NCBI GenBank assembly: GCA_020445565.1
Contig: JAGRGI010000024.1
Location: 1 to 34,832 of the forward strand
DNA: 34,832 nt
Direction: 5' to 3'
Source of the DNA: Chromatiales bacterium
GTDB taxonomy: Bacteria > Pseudomonadota > Gammaproteobacteria > JAGRCI01
In this document: piece after piece, positions 8,212 through 15,976 of the stretch
Layout of the letters: the number at the start of each line of letters is the position of its first letter
How positions within the stretch are numbered: position 1 is the stretch's first letter
Notes under the pieces: generated by a model
Seen by the model: only the letters and a program-made list of their open reading frames with translations
Database searches by the model: none
What the model was told of the DNA's origin: nothing
Made by a program: the position numbers and the translations under genes

Positions 8212-9143
8212 TGGGTGACCGGCTGGCGGCCTGGGCACGGACGGCCGGCGAAATCGAGTTCGGTTTCGCCGTTTCGGTGCTCATGGCGTTGGCGGTCGCG
8301 GCCTTGTATCTGGGCACGAGGCGATTCCATTGGTATCGCCTCATCCAGGATACGCCGACATCTCGAATACGATCGGCCGCCCAGGGGTATGTGGAGCTGC
8401 AAGGAGTTGGCAAGCACATGGATGGCCCGCCGATCGTCTCTCCCTTGTCGAACCAACCCTGCGTTTGGTATCGCTACCGGGTCGAGCGACGGCAACGATC
8501 CGGAAATGCCAGAAATTGGTCAACTGCCGAAGCGGGTAGCAGCGACTCTCTGTTCCTGATCGATGACGGTAGCGGCCACTGCGTGGTCAATCCGGATGGG
8601 GCGCAAGTGGTGCCAGCCCTTTCGAGGACCTGGTACGGGGACAGTGCCAGACCGATGGAGCCGCCATCCTGGAGCCCCATGTTTGGTGGCTGGACTCACG
8701 GGTACCGCTATCGCGAAGAATTGATACCTCTGGGAAGCCGTTTGTACGCAATGGGCCATTTTCGTACTTTAGGCGGGAGTGCAGACGAATTTTCAATGGC
8801 GGAGGACATCCGGGAACTGCTGCGTGCCTGGAAGCGAGACATGCCCGCCCTGCTGAGGCGCTATGACAGTAATAACGATGGCACCCTCGATCTTCGAGAA
8901 TGGGAGAAAGTTCGGGCGCAAGCGCGCGGACAGGTGTTGGCTGAGCGCTTCGAGCAGGCACGCAAGCCTGGTATCAACACGCTCTCCGACCCAGGGGATG
9001 AGGCATATCCCTTTCTTCTGGCCGGCATCAGTGAGAATGTCCTGGTCAAGCGTTACCGCGCCCATGTCCTGTTGGGTATCTGCGGTTTCTTTGTCCTGGG
9101 TGGCTTGGCAGCCTATCTTTTGAGTGTGAGAATTGGCACGTAG
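8211..9143 (+). CDS. GIDE-family membrane protein with an EF-hand loop
   Basis: A 310-residue protein coupled to lemA (TGATG). It has an N-terminal membrane helix (FGFAVSVLMALAVAALYLG, about residues 17-36) and a C-terminal one (LLGICGFFVLGGLAAYLLS, about 288-306). Between them, residues 45-110 resemble the GIDE (MULAN-like) domain (IRSAAQGYVELQGVGK, PCVWYRYRVE). In eukaryotes this domain occurs in membrane E3 ligases; the bacterial proteins lack the RING finger, as here, and their role is unknown. A canonical EF-hand calcium loop lies at residues 219-230: D219, N221, D223, T225, D227 and E230 in DSNNDGTLDLRE. Calcium binding is therefore plausible. Only one EF-hand is visible. Confidence 0.85.
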   Translation: MGDRLAAWARTAGEIEFGFAVSVLMALAVAALYLGTRRFHWYRLIQDTPTSRIRSAAQGYVELQGVGKHMDGPPIVSPLSNQPCVWYRYRVERRQRSGNARNWSTAEAGSSDSLFLIDDGSGHCVVNPDGAQVVPALSRTWYGDSARPMEPPSWSPMFGGWTHGYRYREELIPLGSRLYAMGHFRTLGGSADEFSMAEDIRELLRAWKRDMPALLRRYDSNNDGTLDLREWEKVRAQARGQVLAERFEQARKPGINTLSDPGDEAYPFLLAGISENVLVKRYRAHVLLGICGFFVLGGLAAYLLSVRIGT

Positions 9144-9421
9144 CAGGCCCGCCTGGTGGGCCGGTGCGCTGAGTTTCCGATGCCCGCGGCTCCCTGTTGT
9201 CAACGATGTCCGAATGGGGGGCGAGGTGGCTCGAAACCGGGTTTCCGCCAAGTGGCGTAGCCGGAGGCTCTACGCTGTATCATCAGATGACGCATCCAGT
9301 CGCTCCCCTGGCTGGCTCACCCCTTGATTTCGAGTTAATGCTCGATCATCGGCGTTGAGACCAAGTGGTGCGGGCGAAGGGATACCAATGAATAACAACT
9401 ATCCGTCGGAGGGAGCCTCAC

Positions 9422-9655
9422 ATGCTGATCCGTTTCCGTGCCACGCTGATCGTGCTGGCCGTTTTTCTGATTTCGTCACCGGCCATGGCGGCGAAGTACA
9501 AGAATGCCGAAGGGATGTCCGCCTCGGACGTCTCTGACTGCGAAGCCGAGTTGTACATGCTCAAGGGCGATGCCTTTCATGAAGCTGTGGAAGAATGTCT
9601 GGGCGCCTTAAAAGAAGCGGAGGGTGATGTCAATGCCCAGGGCAGGAGCTATTGA
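9422..9655 (+). CDS. Small secreted protein of unknown function
   Basis: A 77-residue frame with an excellent ribosome-binding site (GGAGGGAG at 9408-9415, 6 nt before the ATG) and a textbook signal peptide (MLIRFRATLIVLAVFLISS, then PAMA-A cleavage). The mature part of about 54 residues is acidic and helical, with two cysteines (SDCEAEL and VEECLGA) that could form a disulfide in the periplasm. I do not recognise the family. It is preceded by a 278-nt intergenic region in which I see no other gene, and followed by a separate MFS gene. Confidence 0.7.
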   Translation: MLIRFRATLIVLAVFLISSPAMAAKYKNAEGMSASDVSDCEAELYMLKGDAFHEAVEECLGALKEAEGDVNAQGRSY

Positions 9656-9734
9656 GATACGGATAGACGTTTCGGTGTTTGGTTAGGGCCGCCAGTCCTC
9701 CGGTACACAAAATGCTTGGTGCTGCGGTTTATTC

Positions 9735-11069
9735 ATGACGCCACCCGAATCCGGGAAGGGGGGGCAGTTTCGCTTGCTCCGAATGCGGCGATTCGGCCCC
9801 TTTTTTCTCACCCAGTTTCTTGGCGCCTTCAATGACAACGTATTTAAGAATGCGTTGATAATTTATATAGCTTTCGGCTCTACAGAGCTGACTGTCGCGC
9901 AGCAGAACACCCTTACCAATCTCAGTGCGGGCCTGTTTATACTGCCGTTTCTTATATTCTCCTTTTTGTGCGGGCAATTGGCCGACAAGTACGAAAAATC
10001 AGCGCTGATACGCCGTATCAAGCTGCTGGAGGTGGTCATCATGCTGGCCGCCGCGGCTGCATTTCTGTCCCGGGATTTGCCTGTATTGATTGGCCTGCTG
10101 TTTCTGATGGGGGCTCAGTCCTCATTATTCGGGCCGGTTAAATACAGCATATTGCCGCAACATTTGGAAAGCCGAGAGCTGGTTGGCGGTAATGCTCTTG
10201 TCCAGTCCGGTACCTATCTCGCCATCCTCTTCGGTACCTTGACGGGTGGCCTGCTGATTGCAATTCCGGAATCCGGTCCCGCCTGGGTGGCTTTTGCTGT
10301 GGTGGCACTCGCCTTGGCGGGCTGGCTGAGCAGTCTGGCCGTGCCCGCGGCCAACGCGGTGGACAGCGACCTGGCATTGCGTTGGAACCCCTGGCGTGAA
10401 ACGGTTCGCATCGTCGGTATGTCGCGCGAGGAACCTACCGTGTTCCTGTCCATGCTCGGGATTTCCTGGTTTTGGTACCTTGGGGCGAGTTATCTGACCC
10501 AGTTGCCCAACTATACCCGTTTGACTCTGGGGGGAGATGAGCACGTGGTGACCTTGCTGCTCACGCTGTTTTCCGTAGGGATAGGTGTGGGTTCCTTGCT
10601 GTGCGAACGTCTGTCCCGGAAACGTCTGGAGCCTGGACTGGTACCCTTTGGCCTTTTAGGCGTGACGCTGTTCGGGCTGGATTTGGCGTTGGTTCGACCG
10701 CAGGTTGGCGAATCCCTGATTGGTGGACTGACGTTTGCGGGCTCCGCAGCTGGCTGGCGGGTGATGCTGGATGTGCTGTTGCTTGGCGCGTTCGGCGGTC
10801 TGTATATCGTTCCCTTGTATACCCTGATTCAGTTGCGTTCGGCGGTGTCGCGCCGGTCGAGGATCATCGCCGCAAACAACGTGTTGAACGCCTTGTTCAT
10901 GGTGGTGTCGGCTCTGGTGGCCATGATGATGTTGGGTTCGGGGGCCGGTATCCCTGATCTGTTCCTGTTGGTGGCGGGCGCAAACTTGACGTTCGGTCTA
11001 TGGCTGTGCGCCAAGGTCCCGGAATTTCCGCGCCGTGCTCTTGGTTGGCTTTCAAGTGCTTTCAGGTAG
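9735..11069 (+). CDS. MFS transporter of the LplT/Aas N-terminal type
   Basis: A 444-residue protein with about 12 hydrophobic helices. The opening LRMRRFGPFFLTQFLGAFNDNVFKNAL is split here as LRMRRFGPFF and LTQFLGAFNDN; the FLGAFNDN motif marks the LplT / Aas-fusion subfamily of the major facilitator superfamily, which flips lysophospholipids across the inner membrane for reacylation. Further conserved parts are GQLADKYEKSALIRRIK (the loop 2-3 signature) and QSSLFGPVKYSILPQHL. In many Proteobacteria this domain is fused to acyltransferase and acyl-ACP synthetase domains; here it stands alone and no such enzyme is adjacent. Substrate is inferred from the family. The ATG at 9735 lacks a strong ribosome-binding site; an internal ATG just before RRFGPFF is possible. 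It overlaps the convergent next gene by 8 bp. Confidence 0.85.
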   Translation: MTPPESGKGGQFRLLRMRRFGPFFLTQFLGAFNDNVFKNALIIYIAFGSTELTVAQQNTLTNLSAGLFILPFLIFSFLCGQLADKYEKSALIRRIKLLEVVIMLAAAAAFLSRDLPVLIGLLFLMGAQSSLFGPVKYSILPQHLESRELVGGNALVQSGTYLAILFGTLTGGLLIAIPESGPAWVAFAVVALALAGWLSSLAVPAANAVDSDLALRWNPWRETVRIVGMSREEPTVFLSMLGISWFWYLGASYLTQLPNYTRLTLGGDEHVVTLLLTLFSVGIGVGSLLCERLSRKRLEPGLVPFGLLGVTLFGLDLALVRPQVGESLIGGLTFAGSAAGWRVMLDVLLLGAFGGLYIVPLYTLIQLRSAVSRRSRIIAANNVLNALFMVVSALVAMMMLGSGAGIPDLFLLVAGANLTFGLWLCAKVPEFPRRALGWLSSAFR

Positions 11070-11505
11070 ACTCCGCCAACAGGTCACCTTCGGGGCGTAA
11101 TTTAACGACGCGAGAAAAGCGGCGCCAGGAACGGCCCAATTGGATGGCAAGACGCGCAAGCAGTTCCAGTCTCTCCTCAAGCTGCGGCCCCTGCGAGGCA
11201 TCCCAGGCGGACAGCCAATCGTTGATTTCGTCCTGTGCGGCACGAAACTCACCGACCAGAAAATCAATCTCCCGCCCGGCTTCAGCGACACTCAGATTAA
11301 GTTCATCGACGCACGAAATCCACCGGCGCCTCAAGGCAAAGGGCAATTCTTCCGCTGCCTGGAGTTCGGCCAGCAACTCGCCCTTTTTCCTCAGCAAGAC
11401 GCGGAAGCCACTAGAGGACTGCAGAAGGTTTGTGGAAAGACTGCTACCGCCCAAACTCAAGCAATTTCCAATCGCGTGCCCATGCCGTACGCTCATTTTA
11501 TGCAT
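11062..11505 (-). CDS. Hypothetical helical protein, 147 residues
   Basis: The frame is open from 11613, but the ATG at 11505 has AGGTGG 6 nt upstream and is the likely start. The product (MHKMSVRHGHAIGNC...) is rich in Leu, Glu, Arg and Ala and looks almost wholly helical, with three or more helices (FRVLLRKKGELLAELQAAEE; ALRRRWISCVDELNLSVAEA; LEERLELLARLAIQLGRSW). There is no signal peptide. I do not recognise the family. It converges on the MFS gene with overlapping 3' ends and is divergent from the DyP gene. The amino-acid pattern and the start context support a real gene. Confidence 0.6.
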   Translation of the reverse strand: MHKMSVRHGHAIGNCLSLGGSSLSTNLLQSSSGFRVLLRKKGELLAELQAAEELPFALRRRWISCVDELNLSVAEAGREIDFLVGEFRAAQDEINDWLSAWDASQGPQLEERLELLARLAIQLGRSWRRFSRVVKLRPEGDLLAEST

Positions 11506-11700
11506 AATATGCCACCTCATCTGCCCTGGGAACTGTCCCGTCCCCTGCGTGCGCTCAGGGTATCGACCATCTTTACCTGATGACCCTGTGGGGCATTGCT
11601 TCCTTTCTTTCATGATTATTGGATTACAGTGTAGTACTCAAGGTGAGAACTGTATATGGTTATTTTTATCCACGAGACCACAATATACTGAGGTTTGAGT

Positions 11701-12621
11701 ATGCCAAGACCGCAATCGGGTGTATTGCCGCCGGCCAATCGGCACGCCGTATTTCTCACTCTGCTACTCAATGCCGGACAGGACGCAGGCCGCCAAACCC
11801 GTCGGATTCTCGCCAGGATACCGCAAATCCTCGAAGAAGTGGTGGCCTCGGATACCCAAGCCGGTTTGAGTTGTGTCGTTGCCATTGGCGCTGAGGCCTG
11901 GGATCGTCTCTGGCCGAATGGACCGCGGCCGACGATGCTCAGACGCTTCCCGCTGGTGCAGGATGGTGCAAGGGCGGCGCCTCGGACCTCGGCGGACCTG
12001 TTCATTCATGTTCGCTCGGAGCGGGCGGATCTGAACTTCGATCTGATCCGCTCCCTCCGCAAGGCGTTTTCCTGCTGCGTGACCACGGCTGAGGAAGTTC
12101 ACACCTTTCGTTACCACGATATGCGCGATCTCACCGGTTTCGTCGATGGCACCGAGAATCCGGAAGGCCAGGAACGTGTAGAAACGGCCCTGGTCGGCCT
12201 CGAAGATGCCGGTCATGCAGGTGGAAGTTATGTGCACGTACAGCGGTATGTGCACGATCTGGATGCCTGGGAACGGCTTTCCGTGGACGAGCAGGAGCGG
12301 GTGTTTGGCCGCACCAAGGCCGACGATGTTGAGATGGCAGCCGGAGTGAAGCCCGCCACAGCCCATATCAAACGGGTCTCGATCAAGGACAATGGCGAAG
12401 AGCTGAAGATTCTACGCCATAGCATGCCCTATGGTACGGGCGCCGAAGCGGGATTGTATTTCGTCTCTTACGCCAAAACCCCCGAGCATTTCGAACGCAT
12501 GTTGATCCGTATGATCCATGCTGATGAAGCCGGAAACTACGATCACCTGATGCACTACACTCGCGCGGTGACCGGGGCGGCGTTTTTCGCCCCCTCCCTG
12601 GATTTCCTGCTGGAGTCATAG
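11701..12621 (+). CDS. Dyp-type (dye-decolourising) haem peroxidase, class B
   Basis: A 306-residue protein; ATG at 11701 follows GAGG (11690-11693). The length and lack of a Tat signal match cytoplasmic class B DyPs (YfeX-like). Key residues are present: the GFVDGTENP motif with catalytic Asp near residue 149, proximal haem His near 222 (TAHIKRV) and distal Arg near 239 (LRHSMPYG). DyPs use hydrogen peroxide to oxidise dyes, metal ions and phenolic compounds; the physiological substrate is unknown. The C-terminus (APSLDFLLES) does not extend into an encapsulin cargo peptide and no encapsulin gene is near, so it is unlikely to be encapsulated. It is alone in its transcript, divergent from an unknown gene. 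Confidence 0.95.
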   Translation: MPRPQSGVLPPANRHAVFLTLLLNAGQDAGRQTRRILARIPQILEEVVASDTQAGLSCVVAIGAEAWDRLWPNGPRPTMLRRFPLVQDGARAAPRTSADLFIHVRSERADLNFDLIRSLRKAFSCCVTTAEEVHTFRYHDMRDLTGFVDGTENPEGQERVETALVGLEDAGHAGGSYVHVQRYVHDLDAWERLSVDEQERVFGRTKADDVEMAAGVKPATAHIKRVSIKDNGEELKILRHSMPYGTGAEAGLYFVSYAKTPEHFERMLIRMIHADEAGNYDHLMHYTRAVTGAAFFAPSLDFLLES

Positions 12622-12623
12622 GA

Positions 12624-12645
12624 GCCCTGTCCACTGTTCCAGGGC
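12624..12645. other. Hairpin between the convergent DyP and CBS genes
   Basis: GCCCTG (12624-12629) and CAGGGC (12640-12645) form a 6-bp stem with a 10-nt loop in the 67-nt gap between two convergent genes. No clear T-run follows on either side, so it is at best a weak terminator. Confidence 0.25.
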
Positions 12646-12688
12646 AGGCTCTCTTATTATGCTGAATAGGGCTTGCGGATTTTGCTTG

Positions 12689-13099
12689 CTATTCCGGCGG
12701 TTCTTCCATGAGGCCGCGCAGCACCATGTCGGTATAGCCCACCACGCCGACGATGTCGGTGCCTTCGCGCACCGGTGCGCGGGCCAGTCCGAAGCGGTCG
12801 AACAATCGGGCGCAATAGCGAATGTCCATGTCGGCGTCCACGGCAATGATCGGTTTGGACATGATCTCGTAGATATTCACCCGCGCGGGAGCACGGTCTT
12901 CCGCCAATACCTTGCGGGCGATGTCCGAAATCATGACGATACCGTATTCGTCGTCGTCATGGCGTTTCTTCACTAGCATGCACTTGTTTTCTTCGTAGCG
13001 CATATTGGCCAGGGCCGTGGCCACCGTATCCATGCCGTCGACGATGTCGAAGCCAGTCTTCATTACATCCCGAACACGTACGATTCGTTTGTTGCTCAC
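12689..13099 (-). CDS. Twin CBS-domain protein
   Basis: A 136-residue protein made of two CBS motifs and little else: VRDVMKTGFDIVDGMDTVATALANM...GIVMISDIARKVL (residues about 8-70) and IYEIMSKPIIAVDADMDIRYCARLFDRFGLARAPV...GVVGYTDMVL (about 75-128), each with the terminal S/T-D that binds ribose of nucleotides. Such pairs (Bateman modules) sense adenosine nucleotides and gate transporters or enzymes. It is the last gene of a minus-strand operon, overlapping the P-II-like gene by 4 nt, and probably is a second nucleotide sensor for the DUF1538 membrane proteins. Its ligand is not known. Confidence 0.92.
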   Translation of the reverse strand: MSNKRIVRVRDVMKTGFDIVDGMDTVATALANMRYEENKCMLVKKRHDDDEYGIVMISDIARKVLAEDRAPARVNIYEIMSKPIIAVDADMDIRYCARLFDRFGLARAPVREGTDIVGVVGYTDMVLRGLMEEPPE

Positions 13100-13446
13100 A
13101 GTTTTTCCTCCACCACCGGAGTGAGACGTTCGATCTGGTGAGTGACGCCCACAGCGTCCTCCACATCCATCTGAAAAGCGATGCCCGTGCCTGGCTTGGT
13201 ATCGAACTCTCCCACCTTGGCGATGGTTTCGAGGATGCAGCGCGCCAAGTGTTTCTCTACGACGAATAGCACCATATCCCGTTGCGTCTCCAGGCTTAGT
13301 CCAAGGAAGGTTTTGGCCTGGTTGAGTCCGTCTCCACTGGCCTGCCGAATGATGGTCGAGCCTGTGGCACCAGCCTCCCTGGCCGCCTTGAGTACCGCAT
13401 TGGTGTGGCTGTCCTCCACCAATGCAATGATCAATTTGAAATGCAT
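13096..13446 (-). CDS. P-II-like signalling protein
   Basis: A 116-residue protein with the length and strand-helix pattern of the P-II superfamily (KLIIALVEDSHTNAVLKAAREAGATGSTIIRQASG; MVLFVVEKHLARCILETIAKVG split by the usual loops; TKPGTGIAFQMDVEDAVGV). The region where GlnB/GlnK have the T-loop with the uridylylated Tyr instead reads SGDGLNQAKTFLGLSLETQ, with no Tyr, so this is not a classical nitrogen regulator. Divergent P-II-like proteins beside transporter genes bind adenine nucleotides and control the transporter, and this is the likely role here. It lies 4 nt after the second DUF1538 gene and overlaps the CBS gene. Confidence 0.85.
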   Translation of the reverse strand: MHFKLIIALVEDSHTNAVLKAAREAGATGSTIIRQASGDGLNQAKTFLGLSLETQRDMVLFVVEKHLARCILETIAKVGEFDTKPGTGIAFQMDVEDAVGVTHQIERLTPVVEEKL

Positions 13447-13450
13447 GGCG

Positions 13451-14227
13451 TTAGTCTCCGGTGCCTACACGCCTCGCGCGCCACTCGCCGAGTTGTGCGT
13501 AGGCAAGAACCGTCATGATGGGAAATAAGCTGGCGAAGGCAATCAAGCCGAATCCGTCCAGCAGGGGACTGCGTCCCGGCACGCTGCTCGCCAAACCAAG
13601 CCCCAGAGCTGCGACCAGCGGTACGGTGACGGTGGACGTGGTGACGCCGCCGGAATCATAGGCCAGGGCGATGATCAGCTTGGGGGCGAACCATGTCTGA
13701 ACCAGCACCAGGACATAACCCACCATGATGTAATAGTGCAGCGGTGTGCCGGTAACGATTCGATAGGTGCCCAGGGCGATACCTGCCGCGACGCCGATGG
13801 CTACGGCGATCCGTAGCCCCCAGGGGTGAATGGCTCCGGCAGACACCTCGTTGGCTTTGATTGCCACGGCGATCAAAGAGGGTTCAGCGATGGTGGTCGA
13901 AAAGCCGATGGCGGCGGCGAACAGATAGACCCAATAGTAGTCCGCCCAGTTCACCGCGCCCTCATGATGCGCGGATGCGCTGATGAATTCCGGGGCCGTG
14001 AGCTGCTCGGCCATCAGCTTTCCCAGCGGAAAGAGGGCGCGCTCCAAACCCAGCAGAAACAGGGCGAGTCCGAGTACGACAAAACTGAATCCCAGCAGTA
14101 CCTGCGGCAAATTGGGTATCGACCGCCGCAGAATTACGAACTGAAAACCGAAAATAATGGCGCCGATGGGAGCTACATCGCGCAGGGTGGCCAGCAGGGT
14201 ATCGGCGAATTCGGCTCCAAGACTCAT
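13451..14227 (-). CDS. DUF1538 domain membrane protein (second of pair)
   Basis: A 258-residue polytopic membrane protein with about six to seven helices. It carries the family motifs GFSTTIAEPSLIAVA, the glycine/threonine-rich [17 protein letters not shown], and [16 protein letters not shown]. It is a paralogue of the upstream protein, sharing these motifs almost residue by residue. DUF1538 is a membrane family of unknown substrate. The AEP and DSGG(V)TTS motifs in membrane-embedded positions look like a transport path, but this is inference. Its ATG overlaps the upstream stop by one base (TGATG), so the pair is made in step and probably forms a heteromer. Confidence 0.9.
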   Translation of the reverse strand: MSLGAEFADTLLATLRDVAPIGAIIFGFQFVILRRSIPNLPQVLLGFSFVVLGLALFLLGLERALFPLGKLMAEQLTAPEFISASAHHEGAVNWADYYWVYLFAAAIGFSTTIAEPSLIAVAIKANEVSAGAIHPWGLRIAVAIGVAAGIALGTYRIVTGTPLHYYIMVGYVLVLVQTWFAPKLIIALAYDSGGVTTSTVTVPLVAALGLGLASSVPGRSPLLDGFGLIAFASLFPIMTVLAYAQLGEWRARRVGTGD

Positions 14228-14964
14228 CAGATGATCATTCCGTAGCCCATGACAAAGATCATCGGTGTTAGAGAGGCAAAGGCAATCAGCCCGAAACCAT
14301 CCACCATGGGATTGCGTCCGGAGATGCTGGAGGCCAGACCGACCCCCAGGGCGGTGATCAGCGGTACGGTGATGGTGGAGGTGGTGACGCCTCCGGAATC
14401 GTAGGCGATGCCAACGATTTCCTTCGGTGCGAAGAAGGTCATGATGATGACGCCGAGATAGCCGGTGATGATGAGCCAGGGTAACGGCCAGCCTCGCAAA
14501 ATCCTCAGTACCCCGATCAGTACGGCAAAGCCCACGGAAATGGCCACCGTGTAACGCAGGCCGGTGGCGTAGCGGTGCTTGGCTTCGTCATCCGAGGCGA
14601 TCATGCCGCCAGTGGCGGCAACCTCGGCGGCCTCGTCGCTGACCGCGATCAGCGCCGGTTCCGCCACCGTGGTGCCGAAACCAAGCGCAAAAGCGAAGGT
14701 GAGCAGCCAGAACAGGCTGCCTTTGCGGGCAAAATCGTAGGCCATGCTCTCGCCAATGGGGAACAGGCCGAGCTTCAATCCTTGAATGAACAGGCTCAGG
14801 CCGATAACCACGAAGGCGACCCCGAGTAATAATTCCAGCAGATTGGGCAGGGACTGCTGCAACACGACCAGTTGGAAAAAAGCAATCACCGCGATGATCG
14901 GAAACAGATCGCGGAGGCTGTCCAACAGCGAACCCAGCAGAGCGAGAGTGATACGTTTGATCAC
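14227..14964 (-). CDS. DUF1538 domain membrane protein (first of pair)
   Basis: A 245-residue membrane protein, first gene of the four-gene operon, starting at a GTG (14964) with no obvious ribosome-binding site; no other start before the first helix is better. Motifs are [33 protein letters not shown] and [16 protein letters not shown], as in the downstream paralogue. Between the second and third motif regions is a hydrophilic loop ([21 protein letters not shown] split in two) not seen in the paralogue. It ends in VMGYGMII. Function unknown; likely one half of a transporter regulated by the P-II-like and CBS proteins. Confidence 0.9.
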   Translation of the reverse strand: MIKRITLALLGSLLDSLRDLFPIIAVIAFFQLVVLQQSLPNLLELLLGVAFVVIGLSLFIQGLKLGLFPIGESMAYDFARKGSLFWLLTFAFALGFGTTVAEPALIAVSDEAAEVAATGGMIASDDEAKHRYATGLRYTVAISVGFAVLIGVLRILRGWPLPWLIITGYLGVIIMTFFAPKEIVGIAYDSGGVTTSTITVPLITALGVGLASSISGRNPMVDGFGLIAFASLTPMIFVMGYGMII

Positions 14965-15096
14965 GGTTTACGTCGGCAAGTCTGGCTGCGACCCGCTTTG
15001 GTGAAGATTGTCTGCTTGCTCAGGAGAGTGGCAAACTGTTTGTCGAGTGTGACATCGGCCCCGGCCGAGCCCTGCTCGCCGAAGGCCGATATCAGG

Positions 15097-15402
15097 CTAG
15101 TTCATGTAGCTTGGTGGGAATTGTTTCTTTTGCTCGCCCATGGCCTGCTCGTAACCCATACGTCCCTGGGCGGTTGCCATCTCGGCGAGGTGCGTGGCCT
15201 TTTTCACGTCGCCCGCAGCGGCAGCAGCTTCCGCTTCTTTGATCATGGCGCCGGTATCGCGCCATTCACCACCGACCAATGCAGCCTGTTTTTGGGCCGC
15301 CTTCGCGGCTTCGATGGCATGGTTGGCGTCTGCGGCCTGGGCGGATATCCCGACACCGGCCAGCAGAACGGAACCAAGGGCGATGGAAAGCAATTTGGTC
15401 AT
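15097..15402 (-). CDS. SoxK-like (SoxXA-binding) small periplasmic protein
   Basis: ATG at 15402 has GGAGG 6 nt upstream. The 101-residue product has a signal peptide (MTKLLSIALGSVLLAGVGIS, AQA-A). The mature part of about 77 residues is helical, rich in Ala and Lys, with the pattern GGEWRDTGAMIKEAEAAA, GDVKKATHLAEMA, GRMGYEQAMGEQKK and FPPSYM. From memory this matches SoxK/SAXB, a protein that binds the SoxXA cytochrome of the thiosulfate-oxidising Sox system and raises its activity. The call rests on recall of that pattern, not on neighbours: no other sox gene is in the window. If it is not SoxK, it is a small helical periplasmic protein. Confidence 0.6.
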   Translation of the reverse strand: MTKLLSIALGSVLLAGVGISAQAADANHAIEAAKAAQKQAALVGGEWRDTGAMIKEAEAAAAAGDVKKATHLAEMATAQGRMGYEQAMGEQKKQFPPSYMN

Positions 15403-15562
15403 ATCAATCCTCCAACGGTGGCACATTGTCGTTATAGGGGCGGATGCCCGCGATTTCCTTAGCGGGTTCGCCAGTTGACGAATCTGAGCGGACGTAAATG
15501 CTGAGTCTCGTTGCGAACCGCTTTCGCCTTATTCTGGCACACAACGGCCACCTCGTCAGGGG

Positions 15563-15976
15563 TCAGCCGATGATGTTGAATCTCTCCTCCGAGGGTTCCA
15601 TCTGGTTGCGCATATGGTCCGCCGTACGCGCGAACGCCTGCCACAGCTCGTTTCGCAGCTTTTCGTCCACGCCGGTGTCTTCCATTGCCTGTTTCATGCA
15701 CTTCAGCCATTGATCCCTCTCACGGATGCCGATGGGGAAGGGCAGATGGCGGGCACGCAGGCGGGGGTGACCGTATTTTTCCACGTACAGCGGCGGGCCA
15801 CCCATCCAGCCGGAGAGAAACAGGTACAGCTTCTCGCGTGCCCCCGACAAGTCCTCGGCATGCAGCTTGCGAATCTCCCAAGCCTCGGGTAGTTCGTCCA
15901 TCAGGTCATAGAAGCGATCCACCAGGGCGCGCAGGGCTTGTTCTCCCCCCAGCCGCTCATAGGGAGTCGGCATCAT
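15563..15976 (-). CDS. Truncated haemoglobin, group II
   Basis: A 137-residue globin ([21 protein letters not shown], then [21 protein letters not shown] in two parts, and [15 protein letters not shown]). The proximal haem-binding His is His77 in RARHLPF. The invariant Trp of group II globins is in RDQWL. These proteins bind oxygen, nitric oxide or peroxide; roles include NO detoxification and redox defence. The start overlaps the hemL stop by 4 nt, so it is translated after the haem-synthesis enzyme. Two adjacent ATGs are possible starts; the first is used. Confidence 0.93.
   Translation of the reverse strand: MMPTPYERLGGEQALRALVDRFYDLMDELPEAWEIRKLHAEDLSGAREKLYLFLSGWMGGPPLYVEKYGHPRLRARHLPFPIGIRERDQWLKCMKQAMEDTGVDEKLRNELWQAFARTADHMRNQMEPSEERFNIIG

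Noticed and set aside
9388..9537. Short open frame starting MNNNYPSEG ahead of the small secreted protein
   Set aside because: It overlaps the secreted protein in another frame, has no ribosome-binding site and its translation is not protein-like.
11684..11689. TATACT as a -10 element for the DyP gene
   Set aside because: It would put transcription start within a few bases of the ATG, beyond the GAGG used for ribosome binding, and there is no -35.
11701..12621. Encapsulin cargo role for the DyP
   Set aside because: No encapsulin gene nearby and no C-terminal cargo peptide.
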